Source: Siphonodentalium dalli | Lineage: Eukaryota; Mollusca; Scaphopoda; Gadilida; Siphonodentaliidae | Length of the DNA: 64,000 nucleotides | NCBI GenBank assembly: GCA_032622095.1 | Contig: CP136062.1 | Coordinates: 55,717,849-55,781,848, forward strand | Direction: 5' to 3' | In this document: positions 1-12,365 of the stretch, one piece after another | Numbering within the stretch: position 1 is the first letter of the stretch | How the letters are laid out: every line of letters begins with the position of its first letter | Made by a program: the position numbers and the translations under genes | The notes under the pieces: generated by a model | Database searches by the model: none | What the model was told of the DNA's origin: nothing | What the model saw: the letters and a program-made list of their open reading frames with translations, nothing else

Positions 1-1
1 A

Positions 2-595
2 AACCAGATAAGTAGTAACCAATCAGCAATATCACATCAGCAAATGGTTCAGATTGATGGCATAAAAGAAATCCAGTATACTTTTAGAAAGAAGAGTAGT
101 GAAGATCAGTACAAATCGAATTTAACTGTTTTGTCCAAGATGTCGTGTGCCAGTGAGAGTTTAAACAAAGATCTGATACAACCAATGGACATTTTGTCGG
201 CAAAAGAGAGCATCAAACAGGGTATTGATATTTTAAATCAACGACAGAAGTGTATTAAAATTGCAGACTCCCATGATAACGGCTGGTCCGTGGTAACCGA
301 ATATCTTTCTCATCCCCTAGCTGACGACTCGGAGGACGAAAAGCGGCTGAACAAAGCAGTTTCGTCAGCCAATCGGAAGGTTAAAGAGTCGAAGAAGAAG
401 ACGAAATCTGTTCGACAGAAGCCCTACGATGTACCTGATGTTCATAAAGGGAAGATGGCGTCTGTTTCCAGGCCACAGAGTATGAAGACAGGGCGCTGCT
501 TCAATTGTAATGTCTACGGACATTGGCGCAACGAGTGCCAGGCTCCTAGAATGGACAGAAAGATGAGTATTGAACTATTTACATTTAATAGTTGA
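2..595 (+). CDS. Gag-like protein of a Ngaro/DIRS-type retrotransposon, 5' partial
   Basis: The frame is open from the window edge, so the true start is probably upstream; the first ATG inside is at 44. The product is hydrophilic and Lys/Ser-rich. Near its C-terminus is a CCHC zinc knuckle (CFNCNVYGHWRNEC, spacing C-x2-C-x4-H-x4-C, about residues 152-165 counted from the ATG at 44), the RNA-binding motif of Gag proteins. The frame stops at TGA 593-595 but stays open afterwards to 901, and gag-like sequence continues to 793, so this TGA looks like a premature stop or, less likely, a readthrough codon. The matching pol genes lie 13 kb downstream because of later insertions. The zinc knuckle is seen directly; assignment to the same element as the RT and recombinase rests on the second gag copy at 5418-8647 that runs up to pol. 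Confidence 0.75.
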   Translation, partial: NQISSNQSAISHQQMVQIDGIKEIQYTFRKKSSEDQYKSNLTVLSKMSCASESLNKDLIQPMDILSAKESIKQGIDILNQRQKCIKIADSHDNGWSVVTEYLSHPLADDSEDEKRLNKAVSSANRKVKESKKKTKSVRQKPYDVPDVHKGKMASVSRPQSMKTGRCFNCNVYGHWRNECQAPRMDRKMSIELFTFNS

Positions 596-793
596 GCAGA
601 TTCGAAAAAGGTTAATTCGAATGTCGGTCCGAAAACAGAAAGTAAACAAAGCTGTAATGCTGGCGACGCGATTAAAACAACTGCGTTGGTCAGTGAGACG
701 GAATCGTATTCAGCGATCGATATGACGCGAGAAAACAGTAGCACAAAAAGCGGCGATCAGTTGTTGTCGATTGAACGCTTGGCTGGTTTTGTT
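596..793 (+). pseudogene. C-terminal part of gag, first copy, truncated
   Basis: This continues the frame of the zinc-knuckle protein after the in-frame TGA. Positions 608-793 are nearly identical to the joined segments 5418-5498 and 8501-8605. Homology ends abruptly at 793, after which the sequence is unrelated. At 696-698 this copy reads TTG, where the other copy has the TTA that took two transposon insertions, so it serves as a near-empty-site reference. Confidence 0.75.
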
Positions 794-1900
794 TTATGGT
801 TTATGCCATTATGGCAAAGGGGATGTCAAGGCCTAGTAACTACTTACTGGGTGGACAGCACCACACCGACCCGCCGGACTAGCAGGAAAATACTAGTATG
901 AGGGATCGACTGGTAACCGAGAGTGACACCTCGGCTATCTACAGGTCAACAAAGGATACAGGATAGTATAACGGCCGATCATTCTGTCGTCATATATGAA
1001 AATTTTCACGTGATATGTGTATAAAACAAATGTATGCATACCATGACGGAAAAGGAACATAGCACCAAGATTTATTAGGGATATGGGAATATCTTATAGT
1101 TATGCTGCCCAAATTGTAGTACAGGTACATGTTACCCCGTACACCGTGATATGAAATTTACGAGGCATGATTCGGGAAGTGATTTAGTTAACGCTCTTCA
1201 TTTTGCATCAAGCTATGGTATTGTGTTATTAGTAGCTGTGTAGCTTAAAAATTATAATTTTTTATCTGATCCACTAAGCTATAATATTTTATAGTGTATA
1301 TAGTCCCTGAGTTCCCGATAATGAGGGGAGCTGGCTATACTAACATAGGGTGATAACAGTCAATGATATATAGTAGTCAACAATAGGTACAGATACATAT
1401 ATGGTTTATTGTTTAAATAAAAGTAAAATTACAGTGATTCTGATCTGTGAATGTCGCTAAGCATTTTGAGAGCGCACAGTGAAATGTTTCAGAGAAAGAT
1501 TTACTACGACCAGGCCGAAATATGTCACAATTACAAAGTTGGGTATGCCAGAAAATAAAAGTGGACTACGGTGGTCACCGGAAGCGCGCATGAGTTATAT
1601 AATGCACGAAATGAGTCCATTATTATATGATATGGTTTCGACGAGTAAGCGCCTAACCCTAGGTCCTCATGACTCGTCACGAAAAGGTGATTACGACCAG
1701 TCACCTTCCCGTCCACCAAGCCCCAAAACAGGCCAAAATCAACTCTATGCTGAGGACAACCAGATCAGAATATTAAGAAAAACGCGCGCGATATCAGTGC
1801 ACTGCACGAGATGTAGACGGATGCGCGATACAAAAACAGACGTAATACACATACATAAATATAATTAAATAAAGTGAAGTCAGTGAAGTGGAGATATTTT
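794..1900. other. Unassigned stretch, no recognisable gene
   Basis: No known domain or terminal repeat was seen. A 129-codon open frame lies on the + strand at 1479-1868; it is basic, has no recognised motif and is best treated as chance or as the interior of an unknown transposon. Confidence 0.3.
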
Positions 1901-1904
1901 TACA

Positions 1905-2250
1905 TGTAGTCATTGTGCCATCATGGGCGAAGATATGGGTGGGCAATATGTCTATGACAAGACCATTATTAGAGTGGTGGTAATCAAGTAACAACATATG
2001 TCGTAACACGTGGTTATGTTATGAAAATCAGAATGGGGGGGGGGGGCAAAGGGCAGTCAATCAAATCATTTGTTATATTTAGAAGCCAGTGGTGTACATG
2101 TATACAATTAACTGTAACAGTAATGTCGATGGTATGACCATTATTGGAGTGGTGGTAACGAAGTAAGGATATATGTCGTAAACGTGGCTATACACTGTCG
2201 CGGTAATGTTGTAAAATCCTGAATGGGGTGGGGTGGGGGGGGGGGGGTTG
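1905..2250 (+). repeat. Two diverged repeat units with G-runs
   Basis: A segment with GACCATTATTRGAGTGGTGG recurs at about 1957 and 2137 (spacing near 180 bp). Each unit ends in a long G-run (2034-2046 and 2223-2248). A weaker third version with TACTGTCACG and GGGATAAGGGTGGG follows at 2370-2430. The G-runs could form G-quadruplexes on this strand. Confidence 0.5.
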
Positions 2251-3590
2251 TAGCCAACCAGATATCTAAGTTGGCAATTTGGTACCAGTTTATATGGTAT
2301 GGAATATCAATTACTGATCAGATATAGATATGCAACAATAATATATACATGTTATTAAACGCAACTATACTGTCACGAAAAGCTTAGGTAAATATACATA
2401 ACTATACAGTGGGGATAAGGGTGGGATGGGTTATGGAAGGGCCGTGGATTAGTATTGATTTCCATGTAATTTGCGTTGAATGCGGTGCACATTCAATCAA
2501 ATGGTCTCTCAAATGTTAATAATAACTATATATAGTTACTTAGGTTTACTCGTTTGATAAAACCGATGTAGACGAGGGTATCTCTTATATGAATGAAATT
2601 TAAGTGTGAATTGCGATATTGAATAAATCTAATTCTAAGTTACCTTATGTGAATGCATGCCATAGTATTATATAGACAATGTAGATTCCGTCATCCCTGT
2701 CATTCGAATTATTTCTGTGTATTTATCTTATATACATGTGCACAATATTCAGAAATCAACGAACACACGCAGCCCAACTCCGCGGATCCATGGCATGCAG
2801 CAAATGATTTCAAACGATACTTGTTGACGCACGTAATGACGTAGTTAAACGTAAAGCAAGTCGCGCGATTGTATGACGTCATAGTCAACAGGTGCTTGGC
2901 GTGGCAGGGCCGTATACATGTGCCTGTGGGGAGGGGGATCATATGGGGCTTCAGCTAGGATAGATATCCATGATTGATATAAATTATCTGGTCAACAGTA
3001 CTATTATGCATGCATGGCATTAAATGCATGGTACCATGACTGTACTGTCGTGGTAATAGTTATGAAACGGGAGGGGTAGGTAAAATTTCTTTATAATCTG
3101 ATAGGTATCATGACGTTTAGATCATGATTGATATAAAATATTATCGTTTCAACAGTAATATTATGCATGCATGGCATAGCATGGTACCATGACTGTACTG
3201 TCGGGGTACGAGTTATGAAACAGGAGGGGGTAGCTAAAATTTCCACACCAGTCCTGACTTAAATACAAACAAAGGAATAGTAATTGATGTCACGATGAGT
3301 ATAGATACGAAAGTCAGCAAAGAAATGTTTATAATTTGAACATGTCATGTACCGTGAATATATCATAGAAAGTTTTTTTAAAGTATATGAAACGCGGACA
3401 GTGGGTAATACCCGGATGGGGTGGGGGTGGCTGTGGATATAGTATCATTAATTAGATAATCATAGTCAACAGTTTCTTATTGGAACAGGGTAATATATAG
3501 ATATTTGAAATAGGCAATATATAGAGTAATGAAACAATTTTTTAAATGTATATATAAAATAGGTTGTCGTTTGGTGGAGTCCCCCCCCCC

Positions 3591-3776
3591 GGTGGTCCAG
3601 TCGGTAGATTGCTGGGCAAGTTTGTGAGTTGCTTTCCGGGGATCGGCGGCCCCCATACGCAGCGGGACTATATATCTCAGCGAAATCAAGACCCGCGCGG
3701 TCTTTCCTCCACCCTTAAAATTGACAATGTCGCGCGTGGCCCAGTGGCTAGAACGACTATGAATCCTAATAAAGCA
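3591..3776 (+). mobile_element. tRNA-derived SINE copy 1 within the tandem unit
   Basis: Starts right after a poly-C run with GGTGGTCCAGTCGGTAG, which fits a tRNA box A (TRGYNNAGTNGG). Its 3' half (CCTCCACC, CAATGTCG, TGGCCCAGTGGCTAGAACGAC) matches, with changes, the 3' half of the complete SINE at 58956-59272 on the other strand. No clear target duplication was seen, as the copy now multiplies with the satellite. Confidence 0.6.
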
Positions 3777-4426
3777 ACCACAATGTTGTTTGTGAATAGG
3801 TATTAATAGGTTATCGTTAACAAAACAACTTTTTCAATGTATATATAGAATAGGTTGTCGTTTGTAAATAGCATTAATATATGGTTAATATAACGTGTTG
3901 CAAACACAATTAATTTCTTTATAATCTGAGAGGTATCATGACGTTTAGATCATGATTGATATAAAATATCATCGTTTCAACAGTAATATTATGCATGCAT
4001 GGCATAGCATGCATGGTACCATGCATGACTGTACTGTCGTGGTACGAGTTATGAAACAGGAGGGGGTAGCTAAAATTTCCACACCAGTCCTGACTCAAAT
4101 ACCAAACCAAGGAATAGTAATTGATGTCATGATGAGTATAGACACGAAAGTCAGCAAAGAAATGTTTAAAATTTGAACATGTCATGTGCCGTGAATATAT
4201 CATAGAAAGCTTGTTAAAGGTATATGAAACGCGGACAGTGGGTAATACCCGGGTGGGGTGGCTGTGGATATAGCATCGTTAATTAGATAATCATAGTCAA
4301 CAGTTTCTTATTGGAACAGGGTAATATATATATATTTGAAATAGGCAATATATAGAGTAATGAAACAATTTTTTAAATGTATATATAAAATAGGTTGTCG
4401 TTTGTTGGAGCCCCCCCCCCCCCCCC

Positions 4427-4613
4427 GGTGGTCCAGTCGGTATATTGCTGAGCAAGTTTGTGAGTTGCTTTCCGGGGATCGGCGGCCCCCATACGCAGCG
4501 GGACTATATATCTCGGCGAAATCAAGACCCGCGCGGTCTTTCCTCCACCCTTAAAATTGACAATGTCGCGCGTGGCCCAGTGGCTAGAACGACTATGAAT
4601 CCTAATAAAGCAA
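4427..4613 (+). mobile_element. tRNA-derived SINE copy 2 within the tandem unit
   Basis: Nearly identical to the copy at 3591-3776, again directly after a poly-C run (16 C at 4411-4426). Confidence 0.6.
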
Positions 4614-5246
4614 ATACAATGTTGTTTGTGAATAGGTATTAATAGGTTATCGTTAACAAAACAACTTGTTCAATGTGTATATAGAATAGGTTGTCGTTTG
4701 TAAATAGGCATTAATATATTGTTAATATAACGTGTTACATTAATTTCTTTATAATCTGATAGGTATCATGACGCTTAGATCATGATTGATATAAAATATT
4801 ATCGTTTCAACAGTAATATTATGTATAGCATGCATGGTACCATGACTGTACTGTCGTGGTACGAGTTATGAAACAGGAGGGGGTAGCTAAAATTTCCACA
4901 ACAGTCCTGACTCAAATACCAAACCAAGGAATAGTAATTGATGTCATGATGAGTATAGACACGAAAGTCAGCAAAGAAATGTTTATAATTTGAACATGAC
5001 ATGTGCCGTGAATATATCATAGAAAGCTTTTTTAAAGTATATGAAACGCGGACAGTGGGTAATACCCGGGTGGGGTGGGGTGGTTGTGGATATAGTATCG
5101 TAAATTAGATAATCATAGTCAACAGTTTCTTATTGGAACAGGGTAATATATAGATATTTGAAATAGGCAATATATAGAGTAATGAAACAATTTTTTAAAT
5201 GTATATATAAAATAGGTTGTCGTTTGTTGGAGTCCCCCCCCCCCTC

Positions 5247-5418
5247 GTGGTCCAGTCGGTAGATTGCTGAGCAAGTTTGTGAATTGCTTTCCGGGGATCG
5301 GCGGCCCCCCATACGCAGCGCGACTATATATCTCGGCGAAATCAAGACCCGCGCGGTCTTTCCTCCACCCTTAAAATTGACAATGTCGCGCGTGGCCCAG
5401 TGGCCGGAACGACTATGA
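5247..5418 (+). mobile_element. tRNA-derived SINE copy 3, 3' truncated at the gag junction
   Basis: Same family as the two upstream copies. It breaks at GACTATGAAG, where the sequence passes into gag with a 3-bp AAG overlap shared by both sides. Confidence 0.6.
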
Positions 5419-5498
5419 AGGTTAATTCGAATGTCGGTCCGAAAACAGAAAGTAAACAAAGCTGTAATGCTGGCGACGCGATTAAAACAACTGCGTTA
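5418..5498 (+). pseudogene. gag fragment, second copy, left part
   Basis: Nearly identical to 608-698 of the first gag copy. It ends in the target TTA (5496-5498) at which two PIF/Harbinger-like elements are inserted. The same reading frame resumes at 8501. Confidence 0.75.
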
Positions 5499-6910
5499 GG
5501 GTCTATTCTCATTGCACACGCGCGTGCGATTAATCGCAGCGTTTTTTAAGGTCGAGCGGCTCTATATGTGTGTTCGATGGCATTCCTTCATCCCACTGCT
5601 AAGAGTTCCCCCAATAGGGGTGGGGTCTGACGAACACATTCATACACAGGTCTAGGGTAGGTTGGAGGATGATAAAGTACTTTCGGTTGTGGTGACCACA
5701 TACAGGCCTATATATGCTGACACATTAACTTTAATTTTTCTCAGTTAGATTTACTCAGGTATAAGTTGAGTATAACGAGCCATGCCATCAAAATGACATA
5801 AGTTTTGAGGACACAATTATATCTAGCTAATTATAATTAGAAATAGAGGGTTCAATTCCATGTAGTTGGGCATAAATATGCATATTTTATTCCCGCTTGA
5901 AACGTATATAACACAATATAGTACGATCACAACCCAGATTACAGGAGTTTTATGTATATAATTGTTATTATCACTCAAGATTATCAAAAGTGTTCGATTC
6001 AAGTGGTTGAATTAGATCTTTCAACGTTTTACCTTATAGTTAGCTAGGTCTGACAAAAATCGTCTTTCTGAATAAAGCTCATTTAAAACATTTGTACTCA
6101 AACATATGATATCCAGTAAAATGTATGGGGAAAGAGGGGATGAGACCCCAATTTGTTGGGAGAAAAACAAATAGATTTGCATGTAGGGAGGATGGTAGAC
6201 CCATGGTTGGGAGGGATTTTTATGTTCAACCCTGTGTATGAACGTTTGTTTTCTTCTCAGACCCCCCCTCCCCATCATCGAGTGCTCATTGGTATAGCCG
6301 CTGTCAACAGCGACAACGCGGTACTATAATTGACGAACCACCATTCAAATAGAATAAGTGATGGACTCAGAATTCGACCTTAAGAGTCACACACGCACCG
6401 TTTCAGGTCGAATTCTGTCGCCAGGACGGTGTTCGCATGCATGAGCGATTGATTTCAATTTTATCGCCATTGGCGGCTTATCATCAGTGATCGCACATGC
6501 TAAACGGCACATTACTATCAATCTATATATTCACAATCTTGGGTACAGTGTTGCGCGAGCCTGACAGGTAATATAATTCGACTGAATTCTACAAAAATCA
6601 CCACTGATGCTAGCTATACGTTGGAAACTTCTTTCCAAGCCATTTCCTTTCCGTACTTCATTTATTATTTTATCGCCCATCAGTTATGAGAATGACTGTA
6701 ACCGGATAGTATATGTGACCGAGTGAACCATGCCATTCTCTGTAACGGCTATCTCGATGACAGAGGTTGATTGCATAAGATGATTGGTCACGAATAGGAC
6801 GTGGTTGTTTGAGAAGGTAATTGATCACGAATCGAATCTGTGTTATGTTAACACGCACCTTAAAAAACGCTGCGATTAATCGCACGCGCGTGTGCAATGA
6901 GAATAGACCC
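5499..6910. mobile_element. PIF/Harbinger-like non-autonomous element A
   Basis: Terminal inverted repeats of about 55 bp begin GGGTCTATTCTCATTGCACA at 5499 and mirror at 6853-6910. TTA flanks both sides (5496-5498 and 6911-6913), the 3-bp target typical of PIF/Harbinger elements. No transposase frame is present. An internal hairpin (CAGAATTCGACCT and its complement) lies at about 6369-6418. Confidence 0.75.
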
Positions 6911-6913
6911 TTA

Positions 6914-8497
6914 GGGGGTGTTTATACATTACCCGGCGAAGATCGCATTCGCTTTAGCCGGCAGCAATAACAATAGAGTGTTTATACTTCGCCGGATAAG
7001 AATTACGGCTATCCGGATACTCAGCTATACGGTTTTCAACTTTTGGATAAAATGATTTAGTACAAGCACCTGATTGTTGTATGGATTATAATTCGCTCTG
7101 CGGTTAAGTTTGATGTTTATCTGGGGTCATGCCGTCATGGGTGATTTCCTTTCAACAATTAACTCGAACAATATTATTGTGCAATCGCTGATAGACCAGC
7201 CCGCTTTTCACCTGTGTATATATTGGTCAGTGTGCCAGTTTGATTGTCTCTAATCAGCTGTCAGGTCGGTGGTCACGCACCTTGGTTATAAGCTATTATT
7301 ATAAATACTAACCGATGATGGTACACGTACTCTGCATGTGCATGGTACGTTTGTTGCGCATTCGAGGGAGTTAATTCATGTACATGTATGTCCATATATA
7401 TATATGGAAGAAATGGGATGGCACGTTTCTATGGATTCAAACTTAATGGACAATTAGTTCAATAATCTAAATCTGAGTGCGCCGTGGACATATTTACACA
7501 GGGACGGATCTAGAGGGCCTGATTTGGAGGTGTGGGACTGTTCATCTTTGGAATTTATCGACCGACCGTGGTTATGGCCAGGTGTGAGAATTTTTTTTAA
7601 TCTGAACCCTGAAAATTGCAATATCCTAGCATCCAGCCTTAAGATTTCCAATTGTTGGACATTTTCCAAACTTGAGGCACCTCTAATAAGGTTGGATCAT
7701 TTCCAACTGATGGTCATTGCAGTCCAACAATTTGGTAAAACAATAAGCAAATGTTGCCTAAAGAAATCACCAATAACAAATTGTTGAAAATAAAACTACG
7801 AGAACAATTTCAATATATTGCTGATGTCAAATGTCCAACTATTGCCGTGTCAGGTATGAAATTTCCAGCTTTTGAATATTTTGATTAAAGTTGGGATGAG
7901 ACACCCCATCGCCACGGCCCTATATACATAGACATGGTGAACGCCCGAGTAAAATGAAAAACATATTTGATTGTATAATGTGCAAACGGAAAATGTGTCA
8001 CATTTGATTCGCGATGTTGAAACTTATATATATAATATAAAATCCAATCCGAATGATTAGACACCAATTTGTAGATGTATGCGACGAAAAGATCTCAAAA
8101 CTGACAATGGCCATGCTTTTGGTGCGACACTTACTTCACAGGCTGTATATGAACCCAAACAAACCATTAACAATGTTTTTTAAATATCTATAAAATTACC
8201 AATAGCAATACCTGAAAGTTTGAGTTGGATATTAATAGTTTCGGCATTTCCATTTCTAAAAAGTTTCATTTTATACTGCCCAACCATATCTCTAACAGGA
8301 AGTGGCTAGATGTTTACAGGTGTACAGCAATATCATATTGCAGTTCAGTGAGAACTAAAACGAAAACTATTAACAAGTAAAGGAGACACGTGAATATATG
8401 CGTATCTTCGCCGGCGATGTGTAAACACTCTGCCCAACCTTCGCCGGCTAACGGGTTCGCCGAGTAACGGCTTCACCGGCTATGTGTAAACGTCACC
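6914..8497. mobile_element. PIF/Harbinger-like non-autonomous element B, in tandem with A
   Basis: Lies directly after the TTA that closes element A and ends at TTA 8498-8500. The left end (GGGGGTGTTTATACATTACC) and right end (complement GGTGACGTTTACACATAGCC) form an imperfect inverted repeat. Inside both ends are variants of GCCGGCGAAG. There is no coding capacity; ORFs at 7454-7787 are chance. Confidence 0.65.
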
Positions 8498-8500
8498 TTA

Positions 8501-8647
8501 GTCAGTGAGACGGAATCGTATTCAGCGATCGATATGACGCGAGAAAACAGTCGCACAAAAAGCGGCGACCAGTTGTTGTCGATCGAACGCTTGGTTGGTT
8601 TTGTTGTAAACAATAGAATTTGCACTGGTCTGACCGAGACGAACATG
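8501..8647 (+). pseudogene. gag fragment, second copy, right part up to the pol junction
   Basis: Resumes the gag frame after the two inserted elements and extends past the 793 break point of copy 1, so it alone shows the gag C-terminus (ending LTETNM). At 8648 it meets the 5.1-kb palindromic element. Depending on the true target duplication (TA or ATG), gag either stopped here and overlapped the pol ATG, or ran straight into pol. Confidence 0.65.
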
Positions 8648-10329
8648 TAGAGGAGCGGTCTTGACCAGAATTTTTTTTTTTTAATTTTTTCTTTTACACA
8701 CGGAAAAATTATATATCATATGAAAGTAGAAGATGTAGGCTTCATGTTCCGCCCTGCTGTAAAATGTGAAAGTGGTGCCGTTGCCATGGAAACAGAATGT
8801 AAACAATGTAGACACAGTTTGATATTAAACCATTTCCGCAAATGGTAAAAACTAATTTAAGCCCATTCTAGGACAGGAACAGACGTTGAAGATCATTTAT
8901 TGATGATTTGTCCACTATAACTATGTTCCAACGATTCCAGTAGTAAATAGGATGCACATATAGGTTATACGGGTCTTTATTGCCATTTTGGGGTGAAAAA
9001 TGGTGATTTTTGCAAAAGATGCGATAATTTTGGAATTGGGACATTTATTGAATACTACATTGGTTACAGTAATAATTTATGCATTATTATGATGGCATCA
9101 TACGTGTACTTAAAATTAATTTGGATAAAACTGCCGAAAAGGCCCAATAACAAGAGAAATACCTGTTACCATGGAAACGATATTTAAAAATACAAAAAAT
9201 GCCGTTATTGGAAAGAAATGAAGACCTATAACCCTTGCGACACAATATAACTTTTTGAAATTTGTTTTTTATGACCTGCACTTTTAATCCGGACTTCTGT
9301 GTTGGGTAATTGATGCGGTTTATTCAGCTGTTGTCATGGAAACGGACCAAATTTCGCCAAATAATGATGTTTTTTTTCCCCATAGAGCTGACATTTAAAG
9401 CATGTAATTTTATGAAGCAAAGCGTATTATGACAACCCGTTATAGATGTCTCAAAACCTTTTCCAAAGATTACTATTTCCCAATTATCCCTGTAGTAGCT
9501 AGGATGCACATATAGGATATGAACGTTTTATTGCCATTTTGGGGTAAAAACTGTTAATTTTTGCAAAAATGCGATAATTTTGGAATTGAAACATTTATTT
9601 GATACTACATTTGTTACAGTAATAATTTATACATATTATGATGGCGTCTTACGTGTGCTTCAATCTAGTTTTGATAAAACTGCAGAAAAAGCCCAATACC
9701 CTGAGAAATACCTATCACCATGGAAACGATATTAAAAAATACACAAAATTTCATTATTGGAAAGAAATGAAGTTCTATAACCATTGCGACACAAATTAAC
9801 TTTTTGAATAATGAATAATGATGTTTTCCCCTATAAACCGGACATTTAAATTGTGAATTTTATAAGGCAAAACATATTGTAACAACCTGTTATAGGTATC
9901 TCAAAATCTTCAACTCAGCTGTTTCTGTGGATCTAGACGAAAATTGTCCAAATAGTGATGTGTTTTTTGCACAATTTTTTTTATTATTGGAAATTGTGTG
10001 AAAAATTACGGGTATGTTTAAAAACCAACACTACATATCTGGAAAATGCCATGATAGGATTTTAAAAGATTCGCTGTCTGGGAATTATGAAACTGATTTG
10101 AAAGCAAATAGTTGATGATTATAAGCTACATCCCTAAATAGTAATTACCTGTACTTACTCAGAATAACGGCATAACAAGTTCCTCGAATATATCACATCC
10201 GAACCCATTTGGGTCAAATGTAGACCTGCATGATTAAAATGGGTCAGGTAGTGTGACAATAGTGAGGATTGCTATGCAAATGCGGTGATATGGTACGCCA
10301 TAGCTGCCTTATGTCAAGTTCAGGCAATA

Positions 10330-11900
10330 TATCCGGTTAATATATCAATATATGTGGTTAGTTAGTCAATAGATGCAGCCTCTTTGCAATTATATTTGGC
10401 TACTTTGTCAATATTGGAGGTTAGTTAGTCAATATATGCAGATAATTTGTCAATATATGTGGTTAGTTAAGTCAATATATGCAGCTACTTTGCAAATATA
10501 TGCAGCTATGTTTCCAATATATGTGGTTAGTTGGTCAATATATGTAGCAAATTAGTCAATATATGCGGTTAGTTAGTCAATATATGTCGTTAGTTAGTCA
10601 TTATATGCAGTTACTTAGTCAAGATATGTGTCAGTTAGTCATGATATGCAGCTACTTAGTCAATATATGTGGTCAGTTAGTCATTATATACAGCTGCTTA
10701 GTCAATATATGCAGTTAGTTAGTCATTATATGCAGCTACTTAGTCAATAAATGTGGTTAGTTAGTCATTATGTGTAGATAATTAGTCAATATATGTGGCT
10801 AGTTAGTCATAATATGCAGTTTCTTTGTCAATAAATGTGGTCAGTTAGTCAATATATACATCTACTTTGTCAAAATGTGCAATTGCATTGACAATATATC
10901 CAGCTAATTTATCAAGATATATGGTTAGTTGGTCATTATATGCAGCTACTTGGTCAATAGGTGTGGTTAGTTAGTCATTATGTGTAGATACTTAGTCAAT
11001 AAATGCGGTTAGTTAGTCAATATATGCATCTACTTTGTCTAAGTAGCTGCATATAATGACAAACTGACCACATATATTACAAAGTAGCTGCATATAATGA
11101 CTATCTAACCTCATATATTGACTAAGTAGTTGCATATAATGACTGACTAACACATATATTGACAAAGAAACTGCATATCATGACTAACTGACCGCATATA
11201 TTGACTAAGTAGCTGCATATAATAACTAACTAACTGCTTATATTGACTAAGTAACTGCATATTATGACTAACTAACTGCTTATATTGACTGAGTAACTGC
11301 ATATAATGACTAACTAACCACACATGTTGACTAAGTATCTACACATAATGACTAACTAACTGCTTATATTGACTAAGTAGCTGCATATAGTGACTAACTA
11401 ACCGCATATATTGACCAAGTAGCTGCAAATAATGACTAACTGACCAAATATTGACTAATTATTTGCATATAATGACTAACTGATCGCATATATTGACTAA
11501 GTAGATGAATATAATGACTAACTAACCGCATACATTGACTAATTAGCTGCATATAATGACTAACTGATCGCATATATTGAATAATTAGCTGCGTATAATG
11601 ACTAACTGACCATATATATTGACTAAGTAGCTGCATATAATGACTAACTAACCGCATATATTGACTAAGCGGTTGCATATAATGACTAACTGACCGCATA
11701 TATTGACTAATTAGCTGCATATAATGACTAACTGGTCGCATATATTGACTAATTAGATGAATATAATGACTAACTGACCACAAATATTGACTAAGTAGTT
11801 GCATATAATGACTAACTAACCTCATACATTGACTAATTAGCTGCATATAATGACTAACTGATCGCATATATTGAATAATTAGCTGCGTATAATGACTAAC
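10330..11900. repeat. 21/42-bp satellite that reverses polarity in the middle
   Basis: The unit is a 42-bp dimer of related 21-mers (GACTAACTAACCGCATATATT and GACTAAGTAGCTGCATATAAT in the right half). From 10330 to about 11036 the array reads in the opposite direction, and from about 11037 to 11900 in this one, so the array is one large inverted repeat centred near 11036. Confidence 0.85.
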
Positions 11901-11904
11901 TGAC

Positions 11905-12365
11905 CATATACATGACAGTGGACGATAGTGTGACAATACATGACATTCGACGATAGTGTGACAATACATGACATTCGACGATAGTGTGACAATACATGAC
12001 ATTGGACGATAGTGAGACAATACACGACATTGGACGATAGTGTGACAATACATGACATTCGACGATAGTGTGACAATACATGACATTGGACGATAGTGTG
12101 ACAATACATGACATTGGACGATAGTGTGACAATACATGACATTGGACGATAGTGTGACAATACATGACATTCGACGATAGTGTGACAATACATGACATTG
12201 GACGATAGTGTGACAATACATGACATTGGACGATAGTGAGACAATACATGACATTCGACGATAGTGAGACAATACATGACATTGGACGATAGTGTGACAA
12301 TGTCATGTATTGTCTCACTATCGTCCAATGTCATGTATTGTCACACTATCGTCCAATGTCGTGTA
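11905..12365. repeat. 28-bp minisatellite, with inversion at its right end
   Basis: About 14 direct copies of a unit containing TGACATTGGACGATAGTGTG run to about 12300, then two copies follow in inverted orientation (12301-12365). A period of 28 leaves one extra base per unit, so all frames stay open and produce long false ORFs (11436-12334, minus strand). Confidence 0.85.

Larger units (their letters stand above)
2998..5418 (+). repeat. ~830-bp tandem repeat, almost three units
   Basis: The marker AGGTATCATGACG recurs at 3103, 3931 and 4761, giving spacings of 828 and 830 bp. Each unit has a segment with GCATGCATGGCATAGCATGG, a G-rich stretch, a poly-C run (3581-3590, 4411-4426, 5233-5244) and a SINE copy. 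A partial unit precedes the array at 2998-3100. The last unit is cut at 5418, inside its SINE, where gag sequence begins. Small ORFs here differ between units by frameshifts and are not genes. Confidence 0.8.

Noticed and set aside
1479-1868. 129-codon ORF
   Set aside because: No motif, no homology recognised and no neighbouring exon; kept only as a note.
3591-3776. tRNA gene suggested by the box A-like sequence
   Set aside because: No box B at proper distance, no cloverleaf; it matches the SINE family instead.
11436-12334. Long minus-strand ORFs (up to 278 codons) with repeated MSCIVTLSSNVMYCHTIV
   Set aside because: They lie wholly in 28-bp and 42-bp satellites; the periodicity opens all frames.
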